DNA of 64,000 nucleotides from positions 23,751,363-23,815,362 of the forward strand of contig NC_044005.1 in the NCBI RefSeq assembly GCF_900496995.4. The letters run 5' to 3'. A program made the position numbers and the translations under genes. The notes beneath the pieces are model-generated. The model ran no database searches. It was not told where the DNA came from and worked only from the letters and a program-made list of their open reading frames with translations. The first letter of the stretch is position 1. The number at the start of each line of letters is the position of its first letter. Below, piece by piece: positions 1-44,559 of the stretch. Origin of the DNA: Aquila chrysaetos chrysaetos (Eukaryota; Chordata; Aves; Accipitriformes; Accipitridae).

Positions 1-218
1 TGCCCCGCCGTGGGTCCTAGCGGTGCCTCGGCCACCGGCTGCGCCGGGGCCTTCGCAAGGCGCTGTGGGTGTCGTAGGAACGGGCGCCCGAGCCAATGGA
101 AGCCGCCGTCTCGGAAGGGCGCTCTCGCGTAGCCGGCGCTCGCTGGGGCACGCGCTTTCCTTTTGCGATGCGGTTGGCCAACAAGAGGGCGTGACCGACG
201 ATCCATACCTCCCCCGAG

Positions 219-237
219 CCAATCGGAGCGGGCCATG
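219..237 (+). promoter_or_regulatory. ERSE-like element (CCAAT-N9-CCATG)
   Basis: CCAAT at 219-223 is followed by exactly nine bases and then CCATG at 233-237. The ER stress response element bound by NF-Y with ATF6 or XBP1 is CCAAT-N9-CCACG, so this differs at one position. Its place about 160 bp before the start codon suits a promoter element of an unfolded-protein-response target. Function is inferred only. Confidence 0.4.
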
Positions 238-396
238 TAGAGCAAGCCGTTCGGGGGAGGGCTGCGTGTGCTGCCGCTAGCAGTCGGTAGTTGGTCGTCA
301 GCGCGGCCGGCGGATTGGTGGCGGCGGTGGGCGGGGCGAGGAAGCCGGAGTCGGCGCCCCTCGGCGGCGGCGGCGGCCCCTCAGGAGCCCGGCGGG

Positions 397-32968
<32,572 letters not shown>

Positions 32969-35100
32969 CAACAAGAGCCTCAGTGAAAGAACTGGATTTT
33001 TCCTAAAGGAACAATTTTCATTGTGATTTAGGACTTTGGATCAACAGTCCCTCCCCCAAAAGAGGCGCAAAGAGGTTTAAAAAAAAAAAAAGTCTGAAAG
33101 CTGCTTAGAATGATGCCTTTTTTTCAGGGATAAGAAAATTCTTTTGAAACTGATTTGAATGTTATTTCAGTGCCAATGGAATAACACTATGGCTTTTTTC
33201 ATGGAAACACAAGAGTGCTACTACAAAAATGTTGCCTGCTGTATCTAGTTCCTCTTTATTCAGAGTCCTTTTCATCTCCTAGAGAGAGCAGAAGGCTAGC
33301 ATTGGAAGGTTTTTGCCTGCTTGATAGCAGCTGCCCTATATAAAAGTAATAATAATAATAATTTTATGTCTAATTTAAATCCAGGAAGCTGAACTATATT
33401 CAAACTCTAAAAAGACTAGAGCTGTGTGAACTTATATTCTGATCTGCATCCCAAGTATTTCTACAATCCTTATTTTGTTATTTCTTAGTATTTCTTACAC
33501 TTTGGTCTTTTATGCTGTCTTGGATGGTTTAACATGGATTATTTATAAACTCCGTAAAACTAAGCCAGCAAACATGCCACTCTCCATTTGTGCTTTTTTG
33601 TTTTGAGTATTTTCCTCTATTCCCCTTAGACTAGACAGTTCTCAGCAGACAGTATGTAGCCCAGGAAGGCAGATTGGGTCTGTAAAGCTCATCACTTTAA
33701 AACTATCCATGCAGTGCCCAGATCTCACATCCTTCTAAAACTTTTTTGGAGCCTGTGTGCTTTGCAATACTTCATGACATAAAAACAAATTGGTAGTGTT
33801 CCTAAATTGTTTAAACTTGCTCTTACAAAGAGGCTGAGTCTAGCTGCAGAAAGCACCAGTATTGTTGTGGACACTGAAGACAGAGCCAGAAATCTCAGTG
33901 AGTTAGCTTACCTTTTTGGTTTTGGGGTTTTTTTTTTTTGTTTTAGAGGTGGAAATTCTGTATTTAATTTTCAGCAATCCTGTAAGTGATCTGCACTGCA
34001 AGAAGGAAATGTGTGTGGTATCTTATGCATTCATCTCTTTAATTCATCTACAAAAAAGGGCCCCAAAGATGCATACTCTCTGCAAAAGGGCATGGGCTTA
34101 TGCCAGTGATGCTACTCCAAAGTTTGGCTGACTGATAAAAATTGTATGTTAGATTACAGCAGTGCGCTGGCTGTTGCCAACTTGTTTTGTACCTGGCATA
34201 CATGGGAAAGTCAAAACAACATCTCTGGCTGTGCCATCTTGAGGATCCCTTGTAACAAGAAAATCCAAAGAGAAAGACGACTAATGGTTTATGGCTTCTT
34301 GATACCACTAGGTCAATGCAAAGGCCTTTGAATGAGTGTAAAGAATACGACCTGTGGACTGATGTTTGTAGACTGCAAGAGGAATCCTTGCTTAGTAATG
34401 ATGTTCTTTGAACTATAATTTCAGGGGTTAGGGCTGGGAAGCAGTGGGGGAATAGCTTAGATGCAAGAAATGCAGAAGTTTCTGTTCTTATTTACCAACG
34501 GCTATTAAATAATTGTTTCTGTACTAGCATTAAACTCTCTGAATATACTGTCTTAAAGCTGAATGAAATACAAATGAGGAGGCTTTAGCTGCTTTCTGAC
34601 AAAAGCTGTTGTATTTAAAGGGTTAAGGGCTTCCTTTCATGCAAATCTCTTTCCAGTGGATTGGCAGCAACATATCAATATGCTTTATTTAGCATTGAGA
34701 TTTTGGTATGGTTTCATACTTAGTACATTTGTAAGGAGACCCTTGCACAATATATCTGTAGTTTGGGAAAGAAGATAAGCAATCCACTCTTTTGTAAACT
34801 GAAACATCATGTATGACTAGTATTAAAATATAGGTAGAACTTCTCAGTACTTCAAAATGCTTATGCTGGTTATGTGATGACAAATCTTTGATTTTAGTTT
34901 GGAGGGTTGCAGCATGTGATAGAGGAATGTCTTGTTCAGTCTTAATCACCATTAGCAGATGGAACAGTATTGAACTTAAATGTAGTGTCTAAAATGTACA
35001 GCACTCCCCAGCTGCATTTCTAAGGTATCTGTGACTTCTGAACGCTCCCTCTGAAGTGTTTTTGCCTCTGTCACTTATTAGCTCTTTTTAGCTTGGCATG

Positions 35101-35106
35101 AATAAA
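35101..35106 (+). terminator. SEL1L: Proximal polyadenylation signal AATAAA
   Basis: A canonical AATAAA lies about 2.1 kb into the 3'UTR and is followed by T-rich and GT-containing sequence (TTGGTATTGG at about 35,155). It could give a shorter SEL1L transcript. Confidence 0.45.
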
Positions 35107-36757
35107 TTAAAGATTATATGGAAAATGTTTTTCAGTTAAATACCATTGGTTCATTGGTATTGGTCTTTTAGAATATTTAACAATTTTGTTACTGTGTTAT
35201 TAAAATGTTTTGGTTGTTTGATCTATTAGAACTAAATTCTAAAAGCTCTATCCTATTTGCATGAGAATCTCAGCATTGCTGCTATGTGACCATCTCACAG
35301 CTGACTTTCACTGAACCTGATGCATTTTTACATCCAAGAAATCAGCAGAAGAAAATGATTGAAGTTCAGCAAGTTATTTCACTTTAAAAAACTGCTTTTT
35401 GAAGAAGCAATAAGGAAGTCTTTCTCCTGCTTTTTTCCTTTCCACCAAATTACTACCGCTAACTCTTTCAGATGACATTCATTTGAATGAAGCCGTAGTA
35501 GTAAAAAGATACTTACCATAAGTAATGATGAGTTAACTCAGGGATTAAAGAAATGAGTAAGTTTTCTAAATCAGTTGTCTACAACATGACTTAAGTTTTT
35601 GTGACAATCCCTTGATACTCTGTTCTGAAACTTGCATTTTGAGGGAAGTATATTTAACTCTTACTAGCAATATGTTTCTTGTGCACTCAGTTTATCAAGC
35701 AGCTTTTTTCCTAAAGGAGCTGGGTTGCTCAGTTTACTGCAGTGAAGTACTATTCCCTTTTGGTAGCACACAGGTTGTCTTACAGTTTATATGCAGGAGT
35801 ATTTTAGAAGAAACTTGATTTAAGAGAAGCCTTTCTGGGTATGTTCAGCATGCTTTGAATGGAAAAATTGTATTCTTTGTAGTAACATAGGCCAGAATCT
35901 GCCTATGTGACCTTTCCGGACACATGCTCTTTTCTCCCTGCATGGAGAATGGAACTACAGAGCAGTAACTGTTGTCGGTGGGAGTTTTATATGTAGGAAA
36001 ACTGTGGAAAGATATGGGGGAAAACGTTGTTCTGCATCTCAAGTTATTAATCAGACATACTAGCTGTTCTTGCTAATTGAAAGAAATGCTGAAGTGTTGA
36101 TAAAACAGGATTCTAGTTCATCACTCTGGTGAAACCTGTCCCAGAGCTGTCTGTTGAAATAATTTCCCTTGCTTTATATTGTTCATCATGGGATAATGTA
36201 ATAGAAGATAAGGCCTTTGAGACTCTTACGAGACAGTTTTACTCACTTCTTAGTCATCTTCTGTAAGTCAGCTGCTCTTATTAAAGTAAAAAAACAAAAA
36301 AACAAACCAAAAAAATATCAAATGTTATTCTTTTTGGAGAAGAACATTAAAACATGGATTGTGAAAGGACTTGTGAGACTATGCATAATCTAGTTTCCAC
36401 CTATTATATGCTAGTTTTGGCCTATAAAAGGGGATCACACTCACCTTTGCAAGTTGCTTCCTTTTTAGATAGGCAACAATGAACTGAAGTTCTATTTTTG
36501 TTTCAGAGAATATTAAACTAAAAAGATTTAGTTTGATTTGAACTACTGCGAATGCATATGGCAAATAGGGACTATTGGGGGGAACCCTTTGTTTTTACCA
36601 GCTACAGTTCTTTAAAGGGTCTTGTAGGAGTTTTGTAAATTTATTTTGTATTTAAAATCAGTATAAAGGCTGGTCAAATGTAATATAATTGTGTAAACAA
36701 ATTCTGTTAATAGAAAGATGTACAGATTCATTTTGTACTGTATCTTTAATCTTATGA

Positions 36758-36763
36758 AATAAA
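36758..36763 (+). terminator. SEL1L: Distal polyadenylation signal AATAAA
   Basis: A canonical AATAAA is followed within 10-40 bases by a GT-rich downstream element (CTGTGTGGTT and CGGTGTTC). This is the best candidate for the main 3' end of SEL1L. Another AATAAA at 36,918 has a weaker context. Confidence 0.65.
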
Positions 36764-37725
36764 GATACCACCTGTGTGGTTACCCTCGGTGTTCACAGTG
36801 GTTATGATAACAGAGGATGTCAATTGTTAGTCATATGCACTGATACATGCCACTGCTAAATGCATCCATTCCTATAAGGATACTCACACTTCTTTCACTT
36901 CTATTCCTCTTCAAAAAAATAAATCTGTTCATTTAGGAGGGGCATAGAAAGGGGAATAGAAAATTATGCATTGTAGCTTTGGCTGTACTAGAAACTTGCC
37001 CTGTCTGTGCGTGTATGTGTGTGACCCTTTCTGCAGTGTATACAGCATCTGTACTGTGTGTGGCAGACAAAGAACTGCTGTGTGATTTGAGAACAGTGAC
37101 CAGAAACTTTAGGATTACTCTTGCATTTTCAGTACTAATACAGAGATAATACAGAGGCCAGAAACAGATACTGGGGGAGGGACTACCCCAAGCTGACAAG
37201 TTTGCTTGCTCTTCAGGCCTTTTTCCACCCACTCATCCCTTCAGGCTCCACCTGTTGAGACTCTTGAGTCCTCCCTGGTAAATGTATTATGTTGGTTTGC
37301 TTTCCAATATGCTTATTAATTTGGAAGAAAACAATTAGGGAGAAGGAAAGTAAGGAGAGTGAGGGAGCAATGATAACTGCTATGGAAGGCATCAATTGGT
37401 GAACTGTCTCGGGCATCGGCCCGAGTTACGTAGTTTTCTGAAGTATTTGGATGCTTCCCATGTTGCTTGCTGCTGCTAGTAGCACTTCTTGTACGTAGGG
37501 AACAGAACTGCTGGTACTAAAACCAGCTTGAGTCTGACTGATCTAGCTCAAGCTGAGTGAGGTCATCCCTCACCTTCCAAAAGAGCCTGTGGCTTGAGAT
37601 GCCATGGCTGATGTGCTCAAGTGAGGTGGGGTCAAAAGTGTAGATACCTTATTTTACTTGTAGCCTGTAGTTAATAGGGAGTTGTTTTCTGTGGTGGGAA
37701 TAGAGTACCAGATATATAAATGATT

Positions 37726-37739
37726 GGGGGGGGGGGGGG
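37726..37739. repeat. Homopolymer G14 followed by T/G-rich tract
   Basis: Fourteen G are followed by GTT- and TTTG-rich sequence up to about 37,775. Such tracts are unstable and their length in an assembly is unreliable. Confidence 0.95.
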
Positions 37740-38959
37740 TGTTGGTTTTGGTTTTTTGTTTGTTTGTTTTTTAAAGAAAGAGCCACTGAATAATGTTAAT
37801 TGAAAACTAGTATATTTGTTTGGGTTTCCTGGCTTGGTTGGTTTTGTTTGGGTTTTTTTATATTGCTTTATTCTTCTCAGTCTAAGACTAAACCACTTCA
37901 TTTAAAGTTAAAATATTAATAGAAAGTATAGCTTGTAAACCTGCAACATCTGTTTTGTTAGAATGTGTTATTTGGTATAATGCCAAAATGTTCTTCCTTG
38001 TCTCTAAATGATCATGAGCTTAATGGCATTTCTGAATCCTAATTCCTATTTTTATAAAGATTTATTGAGAAAAAAGTCACTCTAGTCTACTTGTTACAGA
38101 AAAAATTCAGAAGACTATAAATTGCTTCTTTCAAAGCTAAGTTGAGGGAGGACAGTGTACCATCTATCCAGGTAATGAATACTTTAATATCTAGTCTTCA
38201 TTTTCATTTTCAGAAAGAAAAATAAGTGGAGATGGGGCACCATTGTAGTTGCATTTCAGGTAGCAAGAGGTAAATGTGATTCAGCTTTCACAACACAGTA
38301 ACTGAACTCTGTAGTGAGTCTCAGATGGAATGTATTTACCTCGAAAGGTATTGATGCCACTGCCACTTATACTGGTAAGCTTTTCTCAGTGCAGCAGTGT
38401 TTCAGGCAGACACCCACTTAAGGGATAAGTTGCTCACATTTTTTCTTTGCTACTCAGCTTTTGGGGCTTTCCACATAACGTGGGTTGCAATTCCAGATTT
38501 TTTGAAATAACTTGGGAAAATATTAATTTTTGTGTCGCAAAACACTTAAATTGTATTTCTCCAATTCTGCTGTCAGGCATTTTCTGTATTTCCTTCCTTA
38601 TCTTTTTTTTTCTGTGCTTGTTTTTCTTCATACTCATCCTTCTTCCTGAACAAAGGCATAAACTGTACTGTAAAATTAGATATTCCAGTTCCCATCTGTT
38701 ATTTATGAATGTGGCTCAATTTCTGTACAAGATTCATACTATTTTTTTTTCTTTTTATTGCTTCTAATTAATTGCTCTTGCTGCAAAATAAATTTGTACC
38801 TGGGGTGTTTGTTTGGAGCCACAAGAGGGCATCAGATATTAAATGGTGACTCGGACTTGTTAAAAATATCTTAGATCTCAAATACTAGGAAAGAAGTAAC
38901 TTCCACGCTTTCAGTCATTGTCACATCATGGGAGGATGTGAGTGTGTATCTACACGTGC

Positions 38960-38990
38960 ATATGTGTGTGTATGTATACACACACACACA
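38960..38990. repeat. TG/CA dinucleotide microsatellite
   Basis: Alternating TG and then CA repeats with interruptions form a self-complementary microsatellite. Read on the minus strand it gives the low-complexity Val/Cys/Tyr/Thr peptides seen in frames there. Confidence 0.85.
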
Positions 38991-40225
38991 TATACTGAGA
39001 GAGAAAAGAGTGTTTGGTTGCAGGAGCTTCAGAAACTTTCTTAGCAAAATGAAATAATTCAATACTCTTATTTCTCTCATATTCGTAGAGCAAAAGTCCA
39101 AAATTAAAAATCACTGTAGCTTCTGGAAATACCTGGTAAAGAATTGCCTTCCCTGGACTGTTAAAGCTTTTTTTAATATGCATATCCATCAACCTGCTGT
39201 CATACTAGTCTGTCTGGCAACATCTTTTGGAGTATTATGTGCAGATAAAATGTGGACTAGTTGGGCACAGCTTCCAGGACGGTGGCTACTTTTGCAAAGT
39301 TAAATCCAGGTTTTCTTGGAGTACAAATGCTTTCCCACAAAAGCAAATGAAAATGTTTAGCAACAGGTGATGAAGATTTCTTTTAAAATCACTTTTTTCA
39401 CTGAGACTGGTGAATTATTTGAGCTGTCTGAATAACTTGAAATCTGTATTTCAAAATATTTTACAGTATTTGTTTCTGTCCAATGTTACTTTAAAGTTTG
39501 GTAGGCACTGGACTTTGCTATGTACTGAAGTTCCATGAATTAATGACATTTTAGGTGCTTCTGAATAAGCGGGTTTTTATTTGGAAAGTTTCCCCAGATG
39601 TATTCAACAGCAATTTTAAAGGAAAAGATTGCTTGTATTACTAGTATTAAAAATGGATATGTGGGGGAAAAAAAAAAATCAAATACACTTCATAGACTTT
39701 AAAGTCATTATTATAGCTGATGTTAAAACTACCGAAGAAATATGGCATGTTCCAGTTTAAGGCTTATAACTCTGGATTATAAAAAGGATAATAATTGGAG
39801 AATCATCCAGCTTTGAATGTAAAGGCTAAAGATCTGAAAATATATATGCTTGGTGAGTTTTCCAGTAGCTGATTAGCTTTGTTACTGATGCTGTGAGGTC
39901 AAGAGGACTTGAGTTAATTCTTTTCAGGTTGTATTTAGTTTCATCTCTGGTTCTCATCACATTGATTATAGGACTCGACCGTCCATTAGGAAGAGTAGCC
40001 ACACCAAAATATGTGTATATTTTATTGTGGAATCCAGATTGTAATGTTAAATGTTCAACTGTAATTGGGTAGCTGAAGGATTTCATAACTTCTACAAATA
40101 ATTTTGAGCCTGACTTGATTGTTGAAATCTGGAAAACATTGCACAGAAGGGAGGTGACTATACTAACAGAATTCGGACCCAGTGAGATAAATGTGGTGAT
40201 CTCACTGCATGCAGCTGTGTTGGCT

Positions 40226-40255
40226 TTTTCTGCCCTTTTCTGCCCTTTTCTGCCC
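40226..40255. repeat. Three exact copies of a 10-bp unit
   Basis: The unit TTTTCTGCCC is repeated three times without change. It is a minisatellite-like slippage product. Confidence 0.9.
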
Positions 40256-42226
40256 CTTTGCTAAACAAACAGCCTTACTGAGTTTCCTACTAGGAGACAG
40301 ATCTTCTACTCTGTGGAAGGCAAAGGGTGCAAGTAGGTAGGAACCTCTCGAAACAGAGCAAGAAAGAAGGGTTTCTTCATTAATGTATTATCTCTCAACT
40401 AACAAACATTTTAGCTAATGCTGTATATTAACTATGTTTGCCTACTTTGATATCTTGCATATTCAGTGAAAAGCTCCATAGAGATACAAAAAAAATTTAA
40501 ATTTTTTTGCACATGTAAAATTTCTTTCTGTTACTGTTTTGTTTTGGGGCCTAATTATTATGTTTGCATTTACAAGCCCCCAAAAGTTTGCTCTTCGCTA
40601 CATTTGTCATTCTTAGTTCAACTCTAAAAGATAGATTGATAGGAAATACTTCTAAATGTTTCTGGTGATACTAGTTCAGCATCATAAAACACAGCTCTCA
40701 TATTTAGAGTAAACAGTTTGCAAATAATTCTTTGGCTAAAAACTGAAAAACTCTATGGTAAATCCTGAAAATTAACAGAAAAGTAAACTAAAAAATAAAT
40801 CCCCCTTTTTAACATTTCAAATCTAGTGTCTCATTAGTCCTTTCTTTGGTACTGTGAAAGGTGCTAGAACAAAAGATAGACCATGTCAATTTGAAATGCT
40901 ATTCCTCATCTAAACACAACAAATAAAATATTAATTTCCACTGTCTCCTCAGGATTTCTAGATGCCAAATCATGAAGACTTTCTTGCAGCTATAGAAAAG
41001 GAAGTTTTCAAATTACATAAATGAACATGTTTGATAAGTCTTTAACTCTCCCTGTGCTTCTTACATTAAACATTTGATGCTTCCAAATTCCCCTGGTAGC
41101 CATAATGCTCCTAGCACTGCTATCTTAACAAACTCTTCACTTGCTCGAATTGGAGGCAGAACATGCTCTGCAGCTACTGATTACTTTGGTTTGCTGTTAC
41201 ATGGCAAAACAAAGGTGCCTGGACACCTGAGCGGTTTCCTTCCTTGGGGAAAACGCCCAGTCTATGAATGGGAAATGAAGGTGATGACCTACCATGCTGG
41301 AAACAGCGCCTTTGTCCCAGAGCTATTGGTTTTAAACTAATCTTGCCATAACTGAGACATACAATTACACAAATCTCTCCTGACGTACGATCTTTCAGGC
41401 TTGCCCGTGTCAGCTGAAGCGAAGACCATTCAAGTGCATCCACATGCATACAAGGTAAGGAAGCTAAACAAGCAATCTTTTGGCACAATACGTTTATTTT
41501 CTCTTACTGTTCTTTGTGTCGTGTCAATATCAACCCATGGGCTGAGGAGCATGCATCAGCAAACACTCCTGTGAGGCTGTGCTTTGTGATATGGTGTAAA
41601 GAAGTATGTGAAGTACAGACCTACTTAATCATAGAAGCAGGTCCAGATGGGTAAAACACTCTGGAAGTGCTTCTGTGCATTTCTGAATTGGGCCTCTATT
41701 GGGATACCAGTGAGGGTTAAACCACACCTCCTCTCTTCATTTAATACAATGAAATATATTTAATTCTGTTAACTGATTGAGTTAAGCCTGCAGTAAAGCT
41801 TGCATGAGAATCGTTGTTTTATATTGGAATAAAATAGCATCATTAAGAGTTTCCCAAGATGTAATGAATTATTAATATCATCTTTATAATGAAATATTAA
41901 CATCAAAAGCCCTAATAACCTGTCAAGTAGAAAGAACAAAAAGTCAGGTGATGTGTGTATTCAAAATAAATTAGAATCAGGCTCATTCTAGCCTTTAGTT
42001 ACTTGGTACATGTGTTTATAGTTATGATCTCACATGCTCTAACCCTGTAGATTCTCATCATAAATACATTTTCAACATTTCAGAATACCAGCAATAGAAT
42101 ATTGTATTTTAATCATTAATATGCAACCTTATGTCACATCCTAGAAAATGGAAGGACATAATCTTTGTTCTTCAAACCCAAAGTATTTGACATAGACAAC
42201 CCAGACTCTCTAGAGTGTGTTTGATT

Positions 42227-42238
42227 CCCCCCCCCCCC
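42227..42238. repeat. Homopolymer C12
   Basis: Twelve C are followed shortly by a G run and an A run (TTTGGGGGGAAAAAA). This low-complexity cluster is prone to length error. Confidence 0.95.
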
Positions 42239-42370
42239 TTACTTTGGGGGGAAAAAAGTTCAAGTATGTTCCAAATTCTCTTTATATTGTATGAATAGCA
42301 GTTTTCAACCAGAAATCTAATGTACAATTATTCAAATGGAGTAATTTTGTTTCTGATTCTCTGATGTAAT

Positions 42371-42450
42371 AGAAATATTTCAGTGGAAGGGACCTACAAC
42401 ATCCACCTAGTCCAACTGCCTGACCACTTCAGGGCTGACCAAAAGTGTAA
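42371..42450 (-). mobile_element. CR1 LINE fragment, 3' end
   Basis: The + strand has GTGGAAGGGACCTACAAC, CACCTAGTCCAACTGCC and CTTCAGGGCTGACC in order. These are the complement of the CR1 3' region common in bird genomes. The element therefore lies on the minus strand. Only about 80 bp is recognisable and the terminal octamer repeat is degraded, so it is an old, truncated copy. Confidence 0.75.
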
Positions 42451-44559
42451 CAGGTATGTTACCTGCTTGTCCTTCCATTCTAGATCTTACTAGTAAAAGT
42501 ATTTTGGAAACAAAAAGTAAACATTTCTTACAAGTCCACATAGAATAATGATATTAAACAGAGCTGTCTGATGCTGTGGTACTGGTGTAATAACTTTGAT
42601 GGAATAAATAGTTTAAGAGAATCAAATGTTCTAAGTCCCACACACCACACACACCCCCATATTTTAAAAGGATGTTGAATACATGAGCTTCAATTTACTT
42701 AATATCAGAAAAAGTAATCAGTGCTAGAGCCAGCTTATGCCTGTTAATCAATCTACATAAAAGAGAGGAAAGCGCTAAAAAAGCAATACGTTATATGCAA
42801 GCCTTTTTCCTTTAATGATTTTTTTTTTTTAAATGAAGACACATCCTTCATCCCTCAACCTTTAAATCATCTAAAGGCTATCAGTAAACACGCTTGGGGG
42901 TGAAAAGGACAGCAAAGAAGGAAAAGATTACTTATATTTCTGGCGCTGACTCTCAATTACAACCTGATTGATGAAATTTCATGCTGCTTGCTTCAGCAAT
43001 GCAAGATACGGCAACCGCTGCCACTGTTGGACTGTTTGTGACGGCATTTGTAGCTGCCCTTGTGACTACAGGCTCATAGTACTGTTGTGAAAAGTTACTC
43101 TGTAATGGCTGATCCTGATGCTGTTGTTCAGAAAACAAACGAGGAAAAAAGAAAAAGAAATGGGGTTCAGGACTTGACCAAAACCAGGAAAGGATTGATG
43201 GCATTGGAGCCTTTTCCTAGTCAGGATCCCTCCCAGGCCAGTACATCAGAGGTCAGGGATGTTATTCTGGATCCTGGATTTATTAAACATGGGGAAGATA
43301 GAAGGACACAATTGGAAAACTAATCTGTAGTTCTTTTGGCTCATAAAATAATTATGAGGAGAAACAAAGACACCAGTTGTACCTGAGCAGAACTATCCTG
43401 TGTCCTTGTTGTAGCTAACCTTGACAGATGTAAATGAGTAGGGCTACCAGCCTAAATCCGTCTTGGCCCATGGGCAGTATATGCAATTAAACATATTTTT
43501 TATGACTAGCTGTGTTTGGGAAACCAACGTTTTACACTGCTGGATCTGCAAATACTGTTTGGAAACGTTCGAGTTGTGCGTTATTCTCTCCCAACCGCCT
43601 CTAGTTGGCACTCGTGTTAACGTTTTGTGCCAGACGATATTCCTCCCCCCGCCCCCCCCAACTCGTGTCACACGGGGGGCTTTGGGTTTTTGTTTGAGTG
43701 GCGGTGTACTTTTTAATGCATGTCCCCAGATGAGTCTGTACCAATAGTAAACCTTCAGACCTCTTTGAAAGCTCCTTCAGGACAAAATCAGGTATGCTAA
43801 ACTGCCAAGTGTAACATCAGTCACCATAATTGCGTGGTTACCTTGCACTCTTCATTTGAGATTTTCCCAGTGTTTTACAAGAGCACTTTAAAAACCGTTA
43901 GTTCACCTGGAGAAGAGTTAAACTTGTGTAATTTTTTTATTCTTACAGTCAGTCCCCACTACTAATTAAGGCTGTTACGATCATGTTTAATGCAAATGTT
44001 AAGGTTATTAAGATTTCTCAGCTTGCAAGGTTCAATTTTCTAGGAAGCCCGTTGGTGACTTGATACTTCCTCAGCTCTCCAGAGTCATCCTCTGCATCTG
44101 GGGGTGGGTGTACACGTACGCACCTGTGCTCACGGTCCTACGGGTGATGCACGTGTTCATGTCCTATAACTTGCCTTTCATCAGAAGCCTTGAAATTGTA
44201 CTGGGCTTAGAAAATAAAGCCTCCATAAAGACACTTGCATATGCAAATGGCAATCTGGAATCTTTAAAGGCAGAAATAAGACTAATGTCATGGATTTATA
44301 TTATTAGGTCTGTAATACTACTCCAACTTCACAGCTTAAAAGCAATTCGGTTCACGGACATTGCAGTTAACTTTATTAGTCCTGACTAATACCTAACGGG
44401 GGGATATTTGCCGACTTGTGACATTCGTCAGGGTCTCACGAAAGAATGGAGACACCTATTAATTCGTATTAGAAGTGGGCACGCACAATCGTGAGTTGCA
44501 AATAAACAGCGTCATATTTAAGCATTTAGGAGTGCCGGTCGAATGGCCCCGAGCAGAAG

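Larger units (their letters stand above)
32969..36780 (+). other. SEL1L: SEL1L 3'UTR
   Basis: The AT-rich sequence after the stop codon is read as a 3'UTR of about 3.8 kb. SEL1L transcripts are known for long 3'UTRs. Two AATAAA signals lie inside or at the end (35,101 and 36,758). A run of A at about 33,079 and an AAT microsatellite at about 33,345 are genomic, not tails. Short open frames here have no coding features. Confidence 0.7.
36781..44500. other. Intergenic region between SEL1L and the downstream CpG island
   Basis: This 7.7 kb of AT-rich sequence has no supported gene. It contains G14 at 37,726, a CA/TG microsatellite near 38,960-38,990, three exact 10-bp repeats at 40,226, a 20-bp AT palindrome at 40,489-40,508, C12 at 42,227, a CR1 fragment at 42,371 and a possible minus-strand exon near 43.0 kb. 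GC content rises after about 44.4 kb toward the CpG island. Confidence 0.75.

Noticed and set aside
40489-40508. 20-bp perfect AT palindrome
   Set aside because: It is made only of A and T runs, which arise easily by chance in AT-rich intergenic DNA.
41074-41340. 88-codon frame in the intergenic region
   Set aside because: No domain, no splice or promoter context, and length within chance expectation.
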